Shown in pieces: positions 22,431 to 34,309 of a stretch of DNA of 64,000 bases; the stretch's first letter is position 1; every line of letters begins with the position of its first letter. The position numbers were made by a program, and so were the translations under genes. Origin of the DNA: Hippophae tibetana (taxonomy: Eukaryota > Streptophyta > Magnoliopsida > Rosales > Elaeagnaceae); assembly GCA_037013495.1 (NCBI GenBank), contig CM072801.1, positions 101,191,816 through 101,255,815 on the forward strand, given 5' to 3'. The notes below the pieces were generated by a model. It worked only from the letters and a program-made list of their open reading frames with translations, was not told the origin of the DNA and searched no databases.

Positions 22431-24740
22431 CTTACTTTTTAAGTGTTGATTCCTAGCAAAATCTAATTCATTCGAATTTTGGTGCCTCCCTCATACATGA
22501 AAAAGGTTACCGCAATAACTTGTTTTAGAAATCATTTGTAAAAGGTTTGTTACCTAGTAAGAAATATTTCTATGTTGCAAGCGCACAATATTTCCCCTTA
22601 TCTTTTGTTGTTTCTTCAACTTGGAATGGGTTTGGAATAAGATTATAAGGTAGAAAGGAAAAAAACAATGTTAAATTCATTATGGTACATTCCAACAAAA
22701 CTATAATAATTCATAAATATGGTAAGAATATTGATGTCATAAAAGAATTAAGAATGAGAAGTAATAATCTCTTCTTAAAAACAATTAATTAAGAAAAAAT
22801 ACGAAGTTTGATTGTTTCGCATTTTAAGACGTAATATATTCCGTTTAAATATTTGATAATAGTAAGGAAATAAAATTTGGAATATTTATTTACCCTGTTT
22901 CTATAGTAAAATAGAAATGAGAAATTGTTTAATTTTTTTCATTTACACTTATTTTCTTTTCCTTATATTTTCTCACTATTTTCCTTATTTTTTAAGAGTT
23001 GATTCCCAGCAAAATCTAATTCATTCGAATTTTGGTGCCGTCCTCTTACATGAAAAAAGGTTACCGCAATAATTTTTTTTAGAAATCATTTGTAAAAAGT
23101 TTGTTACCTAGCAAGAAATATTTCAATGTTGCAAGCGCACAATATTTCCCCTCATCTTTGGTTGCTTCTTACTCTTCGAATGGGTTTGGAATAAGATTAT
23201 AAGGTAGAAAGGAAAAACACAATGTTAAATTCATTACGGTACATTCCAACAAAACTAGAATAATTTATAAATATGGTAAGAATATTGATGTTATAAAAAA
23301 ATTAAGAAGGAGAAGTACTGATCTCTTATTAAAAACAATTAATTTAGAAAAAATATGAAGTTTGATTGTTTGGCATTTTAAGACATAGTATATTCCGTTT
23401 AAATATTTCATAATAGTGAGGAAATAAGATTTGGAATATTTATTTACCCTGTTTCTATAGTAAAATAGAAATGAGAAAATTTTTATTTTTTTTCATTTCC
23501 ACTTATTTTCTTGTGCTTATCTTTTCTCACTATTTTGCTTACTTTTTAAGTGTTGATTCCCAGCAAAATCTAATTCATTCGAATTTTGGTGCCTCCCTCC
23601 TACATGAAAAAGGTTACCGCAATAATTTTTTTTAGAAATCATTTGTAAAAAGTTTGTTACCTAGCAAGAAATATTTCTAAGTTGCAAGCGCACAATATTT
23701 CCCCTAATCTTTCGTTGCTTCTTACTCTTCGAATGGGTTTGGAATAAGATTATAAGGTAGAAAGGGAAAACACAATGGTAAATTCATTACGGTACATTAC
23801 AACAAAACTAGAATAATTTATAAATATTGTAAGAATATTGATGTCATAAAAGAATTAAGAATCAGAAGTACTGATTTCTTCTTTAAAAAACTTAATTTAG
23901 AAAAATTATGAAGTTTAATTGATTGGCATTTTAAGACGTAATATATTCCGTTAAAATATTTCATAATAGTAAGGAAATAAAATTTGGAATATTTATTTAC
24001 CATGTTTCTATTGTAAAATAGAAATGAGAAAATGTTTAATTTTTTTCTTTTCCCCTTATTTTCTTTTCCTTATCTTTTCTCACTATTTTCTTTACTTTTT
24101 AAGTCATGATTCCCAGCAAAATCTAATTCATTCAAATTTTGGTCCCTCCCTCCTAAATGAAAAAAGTTACCGCAATAACTTGTTTTAGAAATCATTTGTA
24201 AAAAGTTTGTTACCTAGCAAGAAATATTTCTATGTTGCAAGCGCACAATATTTCCCCTCATCTTTTGTTGTTTCTTCCTCTTGGAATGGGTTTGGAATAA
24301 GATTATAAGGTAGATAGGAAAAAACAATGTTAAATTCATTACGGTACATTCCAACAAAACTAGAATAATTCATAAATATGGTAAGAATATTGATGTCATA
24401 AAAGAATTAAGAATGAGAAGTACTAATCTCTTATTAAAAACAATTAATTAAGAAAAAATAGGAAGTTTGATTGTTTCGCATTTTAAGACGTAGTATATTC
24501 CGTTTAAATATTTCATAATAGTAAGGAAATAAAATTTGGAATATTTATTTACCATGTTTCTATAGTAAAATAGAAATGAGAAATTGTTTAATTTTTTTTC
24601 ATTTACACTTATTTTCTTTTCCTTATCATTTCTCACTATTTTCCTTACTTTTTAAGTGTTGATTCCTAGCAAAATCTAATTCATTCGAATTTTGGTGCCT
24701 CCCTCCTACATGAAAAAGGTTACCGCAATAACTTGTTTTA
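22430..24740. repeat. Copy of 11,920-14,230 (tetramer unit, 19 monomers away)
   Basis: TTGATTCCTAGC, TTCAACTTGGAATGGG, AAAAAAATTAAGAAGGAG, the ATTAATTTAG hybrid cassette, TAATTGATTGGC and CTTCCTCTTGG with GGTAGATAGG appear in the same order as at 11,920-14,230, offset 10,508. Small differences are CTTGTGCTTATC here against CTTTTGCTTATC there, and ATTTACCATG near 24,547, which matches the 17,259 copy instead. A mixed ancestry from both copies is likely. Confidence 0.82.
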
Positions 24741-25560
24741 GAAATCATTTGTAAAACGTTTGTTACCTAGCAAGAAATATTTCTATGTTGCAAGCGCACA
24801 ATATTTCCCCTTATCTTTTGTTGTTTCTTCCTCTTGGAATGGGTTTGGAATAAGATTATAAGGTAGAAAGGAAAAAACAATGTTAAATTCATTAGGGTAC
24901 ATTCCGACAAAACTAGAATAATTCATAAATATGGTAAGAATTTTGATGTCATAAAAGAATTAAGAATTAGAAGTAATAATCTCTTATTAAAAACAATTAA
25001 TTAAGAAAAAATACGAAGTTTGATTGTTTGGCATTTTAAGACGTAGTATATCCCGTTTAAATATTTCATAATAGTAAGGAAATAAAATTTGGAATATTTA
25101 TTTACCCTCTTTCTATTGTAAAATAGAAATGAGAAAATGTTTAATTTTTTTCATTTCCACTTATATTCTTTTCCTTATTTTTCTCACTATTTTCTTTACT
25201 TTTTAAGTCATGATTCCCAGCAAAATCTAATTCATTCCAATTTTGGTCCCTCCCTCCTACATGAAAAAAGGTTACCGCAATAACTTGTTTTAGAAATCAT
25301 TTGTAAAAAGTTTGTTACCTAGCAAGAAATATTTCTATGTTGCATGCGCACAATATTTCCCCTTATCTTTCGTTGCTTCTTACTCTTCGAATGGGTTTGG
25401 AATAAGATTATAAGGTAGAAAGGAAAAACACAATGTTAAATTCATTACGGTACATTCCAACAAAACTAGAATAATTTATAAATATGATAAGAATATTGAT
25501 GTCATAAAAGAATTAAGAATGAGAAGTACTAAAATCTTATTAAAAACAATTAATTAAGAA
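24740..25560. repeat. Single monomers with variants shared with the window start and 5.4 kb
   Basis: The monomer anchored at 25310 combines CATTCCAATTTTGGTCCC and TTGCATGCGCAC, otherwise seen only at 5,326-5,440, with ATATGATAAG and ACTAAAATCTTATT, otherwise seen at 41-100. It sits between the copied segments 22,430-24,740 and 25,560-27,900. It may preserve the monomer into which the trimer HOR at 141-5,300 expanded. Confidence 0.7.
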
Positions 25561-27900
25561 AAAATACGAAGTTTGATTGTTTCGCATTTTAAGACGTAGT
25601 ATATTCCGTTTAAATATTTCATAATCGTAAGGAAATAAAATTTGGAATATTTATTTACCCTGTTTCTATAGTAAAATAGAAATGAGAAATTGTTTAATTT
25701 TTTTCATTTACACTTATTTTCTTTTCCTTATCTTTTCTCACTATTTTCCTTACTTTTTAAGTGTTGATTCCCAGCAAAATCTAATTCATTCGAATTTTGG
25801 TGCCTCCCTCCTACATGAAAAAGGTTACCGCAATAACTTGTTTTAGAAATCATTTGTAAAAGGTTTGTTACCTAGTAAGAAATATTTCTATGTTGCAAGC
25901 GCACAATATTTCCCCTTATCTTTTGTTGTTTCTTCCTCTTGGAATGGGTTTGGAATAAGATTATAAGGTAGAAAGGAAAAACACAATGTTAAATTCATTA
26001 TGGTATATTCCAAAAAAACTAGAATAATTCATAAATATGGTAAGAATATTGATGTCATAAAAGAATTAAGAGTCAGAAGTACTGATCTCTTCTTTAAAAA
26101 ACTTAATTTAGAAAAATTATGAAGTTTGATTGTTTGGAATTTTAAGACGTAATATATTCCGTTAAAATATTTCATAATAGTAAGGAAATAAAATTTGGAA
26201 TATTTATTTACCCTGTTTCTATAGTAAAATAAAAATGAGAAATTGTTTAATTTTTTTCATTTACACTTATTTCTTTTCCTTATCTTTTCTCACTATTTTC
26301 TTCACTTTTTATGTCTTGATTCCCAGCAAAATATAATTCATTCGAATTTTGGTGCCGTCCTCCTACATGTAAAAAGGTTACCGCAATAACTTGTTTTAGA
26401 AATCATTTGTAAAAAGTTTGTTACCTAGCAAGAAATATTTCTATGTTGCAAGCGCACAATATTTCCCCTTATCTTTCGTTGCTTCTTACTCTTCGAATGG
26501 GTTTGGAATAAGATTATAAGGTAGAAAGGAAAAACACAATGTTAAATTCATTACAGTACATTCCAAAAAAACTAGAATAATTTATAAATATGGTAAGAAT
26601 ATTGATGTCATAAAAGAATTAAGAATGAGAAGTACTAATCTCTTATTAAAAACAATTAATTAAGAAAAAATATGAAGTTTGATTGTTTCGCATTTTAAGA
26701 CATAGTATATTCCGTTTAAATATTTCATAATAGTGAGGAAATAAGATTTGAAATATTTATTTACCTTGTTTCTATAGTAAAATAGAAATGCGAAATTTTT
26801 TATTTTTTTTTCATTTCCACTTATTTTCTTTTCCTTATCTTTTCTCACTATTTTCTTTACTTTTTAAGTGTTGATTCCCAACAAAATCTAATTCATTCGA
26901 ATTTTGGTGCCTCCCTCCTACATGAAAAAGGTTACCGCAATAACTTGTTTTAGAAATCATTTGTAAAAAGTTTGTTACCTAGGAACAAATATTTCTATGT
27001 TGCAAGCGCACAACATTTCCCCGCATCTTTGGTTGCTTCTTACTCTTCGAATGGGTTTGAAATAAGATTATAAGGTAGAAAGGAAAAGCACAATGTTAAA
27101 TTCATTATGGTACATTCCAACGAAACTATAATAATTTATAAATATGGTAAGAATATTAATGTTATAAAAGAATTAAGAATGAGAAGTACTGATCACTTCT
27201 TTAAAAAACTGAATTTAGAAAAATTATAAAGTTTGATTGTTTGGCATTTTAAGACGTAATATATTCCGTTTAAATATTTGATAATAGTAAGGAAATAAAA
27301 TTTGACATATTTATTTACCCTGTTTCTATAGTAAAATAGAAATGAGAAATTGTTTAATTTTTTTCATTTACACTTATTTTCTTTTCCTTATCTTTTCTCA
27401 CTATTTTCCTTACTTTTTAAGAGTTGATTCCCAGCAAAATCTAATTCATTCGAATTTTGGTGCCGTCCTCTTACATGAAAAAAGGTTACCGCAATAATTT
27501 TTTTTAGAAATCATTTGTAAAAAGTTTGTTACCTAGCAAGAAATATTTCTATGTTGCAAGCGCACAATATTTCCCCTCATCTTTGGTTGCTTCTTACTCT
27601 TCGAATGGGTTTGGAATAAGATTATAAGGTAGAAAGGAAAAACACAATGTTAAATTCATTACGGTACATTCCAACAAAACTAGAATAATTTATAAATATG
27701 GTAATAATATTGATGTCATAAAAGAATTAAGAATGAGAAGTACTAATCTCTTATTAAAAACAATTAATTAAGAAAAAATATGAAGTTTGATTGTTTCGCA
27801 TTTTAAGACATAGTCTATTCCGTTTAAATATTTCATAATAGTGAGGAAATAAGATTTGGAATATTTATTTACCTTGTTTCTATAGTAAAATAGAAATGAG
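25560..27900. repeat. Copy of 14,505-16,860
   Basis: This is the second member of the 20-monomer-spaced pair, with the same order of private variants. Minor differences from the first copy include GAAAAGCACAATG near 27,085, CCAACGAAAC near 27,118, ATATTAATG near 27,153 and TTTGACATATTT near 27,302. So it has drifted slightly since duplication. Confidence 0.82.
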
Positions 27901-28640
27901 AAAATGTTTAATTTTTTTCATTTCCACTTATATTCTTTTCCTTATCTTTTCTCACTATTTTCTTTACTTTTTAAGTGTTGATTCCCAGCAAAATCTAATT
28001 CATTCGAATTTTGGTGCCTTCCTCCTACATGAAAAAAGGTTACCGCAATAACTTGTTTTAGAAATCATTTGTAAAAAGTTTGTTACCTAGCAAAAAATAT
28101 TTCTATGTTGCAAGCGCACAATATTTCCCCTTATCTTTCGTTGCTTCTTACTCTTCGAATGGGTTTGGAATAAGATTATAAGGTAGAAAAGAAAAACACA
28201 ATGTTAAATTCATTACGGTACATTCCAACAAAACTAGAATAGTTTATAAATATGGTAAGAATATTGATGTAATAAAAGAATTAAGGATCAGAAGTAATGA
28301 TTTCTTCTTTAAAAAACTTAATTAAGAAAAAATATGAAGTTTGATTGTTTCACATTTTAAGACATAGTATATTCCGTTTAAATATTTCATAATAGTGAGG
28401 AAATAAGATTTGGAATATTTATTTACCTTGTTTCTATAGTAAAATAGAAATGAGAACATTTTTTTTTTTTTTTCATTTCCACTTATTTTCTTTTCCTTAT
28501 CTTTTCTCACTATTTTCTTTACTTTTTAAGTGTTGATTCCCAGCAAAATCTAATTCATTCGAATTTTGGTGCCTCTCTCCTACATCAAAAAGATAACCGC
28601 AATAACTTGTTTTAGAAATCATTTGTAAAAAGTTTGTTAC
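27900..28640. repeat. Copy of 21,260-22,010 with 15-base T run
   Basis: This is the second member of the 12-monomer-spaced pair. Its pyrimidine tract begins with an uninterrupted run of 15 T at 28,459-28,473. Sister copies read ATTTTTATTTTTTT at this point, so one A-to-T change fused two T runs. Confidence 0.75.
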
Positions 28641-31600
28641 CTAGCAAGAAATATTTCTATGTTGCAAGCGCACAATATTTCCCCTCATCTATCGTTGCTT
28701 CTTACTCTTCAAATGGGTTTGGAATAAGATTATAAGGTAGAAAGGAAAACACAATGTTAAATTCATTACGGTACATTCCAACAAAACTAGAATAATTTGT
28801 AAATATGGTAAGAATATTGATGTCATAAAAGAATTAAGAATGAGAAGTACTAATCTCTTCTTTAAAAAACTTAATTTTGAAAAATTATGAAGTTTGATTG
28901 TTTTTCATTTTAAGACGTAATATATTCCGTTTAAATATTTGATAATAGAAAGCAAATAAAATTTGGAATATTTATTTACCCTGTTTCTATTGTAAAGTAG
29001 AAATGAGAAAATGTTTAATTTTTTTCATTTCCACTTATTTTCTTTTGCTTATCTTTTCTCACTATTTTCTTTACTTTTTAAGTGTTGATTCCCAGCAAAA
29101 TCTAATTCATTCGAATTTTGGTAACTCCCTCCTACATGAAAAAGGTTACCGCAATAACTTGTTTTAGAAATCATTTGTAAAAAGTTTGTTACCTAGCAAG
29201 AAATATTTCTATGTTGCAAGCGCACAATATTTCCCCTTATCTTTCGTTGCTTCTTACTCTTCGAATGGGTTTGGAATAAGATTATAAGGTAGAAAGGAAA
29301 AACACAATGTTAAATTCATTACGGTACATTCCAACATAACTAGAATAATTTATAAATATGGTAATAATATTGATGTCATAAAAGAATTAAGAATGAGAAG
29401 TACTGATCTCTTCTTTAAAAAACTTAATTTAGAAAAATTATGAAGTTTGATTGTTTGGAATTTTAAGACGTAATATATTCCGTTTAAATATTTGATAATA
29501 GTAAGCAAATAAAATTTGGAATATTTATTTACCATGTTTCTATTGTAAAGTTGAAATGAGAAAATGTTTAATTTTTTTCATTTCCACTTATATTCTTTTC
29601 CTTATCTTTTCTCACTATTTTCTTTACTTTTTAAGTGTTGATTCCCAGTAAAATCTAATTCATTCGAATTTTGGTGCCTTCCTCCTACATGAAAAAAGGT
29701 TTCCGCAATAACTTGTTTTAGAAATCATTTGTAAAAAGTTTGTTACCTAGCAAAAAATATTTCTATGTTGCAAGCGCACAATATTTTCCCTTATCTTTCG
29801 TTGCTTCTTACTCTTCGAATGGGTTTGGAATAAGATTATAAGGTAGAAAAGAAAAACACAATGTTAAATTCATTACGGTACATTCCAACAAAACTAGAAT
29901 AGTTTATAAATATGGTAAGAATATTGATGTCATAAAAGAATTAAGGATCAGAAGTAATGATTTCTTCTTTAAAAAACTTAATTAAGAAAAAATATGAAGT
30001 TTGATTGTTTCGCATTTTAAGACATAGTATATTCCGTTTAAATATTTCATAATAGTGAGGAAATAAGATTTGGAATATTTATTTACCTTGTTTCTATAGT
30101 AAAATAGAAATGAGAACATTTTTATTTTTTTTTCATTTCCACTTATTTTCTTTTCCTTATCTTTTCTCACTATTTTCTTTACTTTTTAAGTGTTGATTCC
30201 CAGCAAAATCTAATTCATTCGAATTTTGGTGCCTCCCTCCTACATGAAAAAGGTTACCGTAATAACTTGTTTTAGAAATCATTTGTAAAAAGTTTGTAAC
30301 CTAGCAAGAAATATTTTTATGTTGCAAGCGCACAATATTTCCCCTCATCTTTGGTTGCTTCTTACTCTTCGAATGGGTTTGGAATAAGATTATAAGGTAG
30401 ATAGGAAAAACACAATGTTAAATTCATTACGGCACATTCTAACAAAACTAGAATAATTTATAAATATGGTAAGAATATTGAAGTCATAAAAGAATCAAGA
30501 ATGAGGAGTACTGATCTCTTCTTTAAAAAACTTAATTTAGAAAAATTATGAAGTTTGATTGTTTGGCATTTTAAGACGTATTATATTCCGTTTAAATATT
30601 TCATAATAGTAAGGATATAAAATTTGGAATATTTATTTACCCTGTTTATATAGTAAAATAGAAATGAGAAAATATTTAATTTTTTTTCATTTCCACTTAT
30701 TTTCTTTTCCTTATCTTTTCTCACTATTTTCTTTACATTTTAAGTGTAGATTCCCAGCAAAATCTAATTCATTCGAATTTTGGTGCCTTCCTCCTACATG
30801 AAAAAAGATTACCGCAATAACTTGTTTTAGAAATCATTTGTAAAAAGTTTGTTACCTAGCAAGAAATATTTCTATGTTGCAAGCGCACAATATTTCCCCT
30901 CATCTTTCGTTGCTTCTTACTCTTCAAATGGGTTTGGAATAAGATTATAAGGTAGAAAGGAAAACACAATGTTAAATTCATTACGGTACATTCCAACAAA
31001 ACTAGAATAATTTGTAAATATGGTAAGAATATTGATGTCATAAAAGAATTAAGAATGAGAAGTACTAATCTCTTCTTTAAAAAACTTAATTTAGAAAAAT
31101 TATGAAGTTTGATTGTTTTTCATTTTAAGACGTAATATATTCCGTTTAAATATTTGATAATAGTAAGCAAATAAAATTTGGAATATTTATTTACCCTGTT
31201 TCTATTGTAAAGTAGAAATGAGAAAATGTTTAATTTTTTTCATTTCCACTTATTTTCTTTTGCTTATCTTTTCTCACTATTTTCTTTACTTTTTAAGTGT
31301 TGATTCCCAGCAAAATCTAATTCATTCGAATTTTGGTAACTCCCTCCTACATGAAAAAGGTTACCGCAATAACTTGTTTTAGAAATCATTTGTAAAAAGT
31401 TTGTTACCTAGCAAGAAATATTTCTATGTTGCAAGCGCACAATATTTCCCCTTATCTTTCGTTGCTTCTTACTCTTCGAATGGGTTTGGAATAAGATTAT
31501 AAGGTAGAAAGGAAAAACACAATGTTAAATTCATTACGGTACATTCCAACATAACTAGAATAATTTATAAATATGGTAATAATATTGATGTCATAAAAGA

Positions 31601-32660
31601 ATTAAGAATGAGAAGTACTGATCTCTTCTTTAAAAAACTTAATTTAGAAAAATTATGAAGTTTGATTGTTTGGAATTTTAAGACGTAATATATTCCGTTT
31701 AAATATTTGATAATAGTAAGCAAATAAAATTTGGAATATTTATTTACCATGTTTCTATTGTAAAGTTGAAATGAGAAAATGTTTAATTTTTTTCATTTCC
31801 ACTTATATTCTTTTCCTTATCTTTTCTCACTATTTTCTTTACTTTTTAAGTGTTGATTCCCAGCAAAATCTTATTCATTCGAATTTTGGTGCCTTCCTCC
31901 TACATGAAAAAAGGTTTCCGCAATAACTTGTTTTAGAAATCATTTGTAAAAAGTTTGTTACCTAGCAAAAAATATTTCTATGTTGCAAGCGCACAATATT
32001 TCCCCTTATCTTTCGTTGCTTCTTACTCTTCGAATGGGTTTGGAATAAGATTATAAGGTAGAAAAGAAAAACACAATGTTAAATTCATTACGGTACATTC
32101 CAACAAAACTAGAATAGTTTATAAATATGGTAAGAATATTGATGTCATAAAAGAATTAAGAATGAGAAGTACTAATCTCTTATTAAAAACAATTAATTAA
32201 GAAAAAATATGAAGTTTGATTGTTTCGCATTTTAAGACATAGTATATTCCGTTTAAATATTTCATAATAGTGAGGAAATAAGATTTGGAATATTTATTTA
32301 CCTTGTTTCTATAGTAAAATAGAAATGAGAACATTTTTATTTTTTTTTCATTTCCACTTATTTTCTTTTCCTTATCTTTTCTCACTATTTTCTTTACTTT
32401 TTAAGTGTTGATTCCCAGCAAAATCTAATTCATTCGAATTTTGGTGCCTCCCTCCTACATGAAAAAGGTTACCGTAATAACTTGTTTTAGAAATCATTTG
32501 TAAAAAGTTTGTAACCTAGCAAGAAATATTTTTATGTTGCAAGCGCACAATATTTCCCCTCATCTTTGGTTGCTTCTTACTCTTCGAATGGGTTTGGAAT
32601 AAGATTATAAGGTAGATAGGAAAAACACAATGTTAAATTCATTACGGTACATTCCAACAA
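28640..32660. repeat. Tetramer higher-order repeat B, 2,215-bp period, about 1.8 copies
   Basis: 28,640-30,850 repeats as 30,855-32,660. Marks recurring 2,215 apart are CTTACTCTTCAAATGGG, GAATAATTTGTAAATATGG, GTTTTTCATTTTAAG, GGTAACTCCCTCC (29,121 and 31,336), CCAACATAACTAG and AAAAGGTTTCCGC. Around 32,160 the second copy has a beta cassette where the first (29,945) has a hybrid one, so a short patch was exchanged. The match ends near 32,660. The monomers are unlike those of tetramer A at 10-14.5 kb, so four-unit HORs arose twice in this window. Confidence 0.88.
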
Positions 32661-34300
32661 AATTAGAATAATTTATAAATATGGTAAGAATATTGATGTC
32701 ATAAAAGAATTAAGAATGAGAAGTACTAATCTCTTATTAAAAACAATTAATTAAGAAAAAATATGAAGTTTGATTGTTTCACATTTTAAGAGGTAGTATA
32801 TTCCGTTTAAATATTTCATGATAGTAAGGAAATAATATTTGGAATATTTATTTACCCTGTTTCTATAGTAAAATAGAAATGAGACAATGTTTAATTTTTT
32901 TTCATTTCCACTTATATTCTTTTCCTTATCTTTTCTCACTATTTTCTTTACTTTTTAAGTGTTGATTCCCATCAAAATATAATTCATTCGAATTTTGGTG
33001 CCTTCCTCCTACAAGAAAAAAGTTACCGCAATAACTTGTTTTAGAAATCATTTGTAAAAAGTTTGTTACTTAGCAAGAAATATTTCTATGTTGCAAGCGC
33101 ACAATATTTCCCCTTATCTTTCGTTGCTTCTTACTCTTCGAATGGGTTTGGAAAAGATTATAAGGTAGAAAGGAAAAACACAATGTTAAATTCATTACGG
33201 TACATTCCAACAAAACTAGAATAGTTTATAAATATGGTAAGAATATTGATGTCATAAAAGAATTAAGGATCAGAAGTACAGATTTCTTCTTTAAAAAACT
33301 TAATTTAGAAAAATTGTGAAATTTAATTGTTTGGCATTTTAAGACATAATATATTCCGTTAAAATATTTCATAATAATAAGGAAATAAAATTCGGAATAT
33401 TTATTTATCCTGTTTCTATTGTAAAATAGAAATGAGAAAATGTTTAAGTTTTTTCTTTTCCACTTATTTTCTTTTCCTTATCTTTTCTAACTATTTTCTT
33501 AACTTTTTAAGTCATGATTCCCAGCTAAATCTAATATAATCAAATTTTGGTTCCTCCCTCCTAAATGAAAAAGGTTACCGTAATAACTTGTTTTAGAAAT
33601 CATTTGTAAAAAGTTTGTTACCTAGCAAGAAATATTTCTATGTTGCAAGCGCACAATATTTCCCCTTATCTTTCGTTGCTTCTTACTCTTCGAATGGGTT
33701 TGGAATAAGATTATAAGGTAGAAAGGAAAAACACAATGTTAAATTCATTACGGTACATTCCAACAAAACTAGAATAGTTTATAAATATGGTAAGAATATT
33801 GATGTCATAAAAGAATTAAGGATCAGAAGTACTAATTTCTTCTTTAAAAAACTTAATTTAGAAAAATTATGAAATTTAATTGTTTGGCATTTTAAGACAT
33901 AATATATTCCGTTTAAATATTTCATAATAGTAAGGAAATAAAATTCGGAATATTTATTTACCATGTTTCTATTGTAAAATAGAAATGAGAAAATGTTTAA
34001 GTTTTTTCTTTTCCACTTATTTTCTTTTCCTTATCTTTTCTCACTATTTTCTTTACTTTTTAAGTCATGATTCCCACCAAAATCTAATTCATTCAAATTT
34101 TGGTTCTTCCCTCCTAAATGAAAAAGGTTACCGCAATAACTTGTTTTAGAAATCATTTGTAAAAAGTTTGTTACCTAGCAAGAAATATTTCTATGTTGCA
34201 AGCGCACAATATTTCCCCTTATCTTTCGTTCCTTCTTACTCTTCGAATGGGTTTGGAATAAGATTATAAGGTAGAAAGGAAAAACACAATGTTAAATTCA
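32660..34300. repeat. Four-monomer cassette also found near 44.8-47.0 and 60.3-62.5 kb
   Basis: Shared private marks are CACATTTTAAGAGGTAG with GAGACAATG (also 44,940-45,050; a close variant at 60,430-60,540), TTACTTAGCAAG (33,066; 45,781; 61,247), CAGCTAAATCTAATATAATC (33,522; 46,237; 61,704) and CCCACCAAAATC with TTGGTTCTTCCC (34,073 onward). Here the first two marks are in directly adjacent monomers, while in the other two places one extra monomer lies between them. Confidence 0.8.
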
Positions 34301-34309
34301 TTACGGTAC

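Noticed and set aside
28459-28473. 15-base T run as a terminator or poly(A) tail of a retrocopy
   Set aside because: Sister monomers show the same tract interrupted by one A. It is a point change within the pyrimidine tract, with no insertion.
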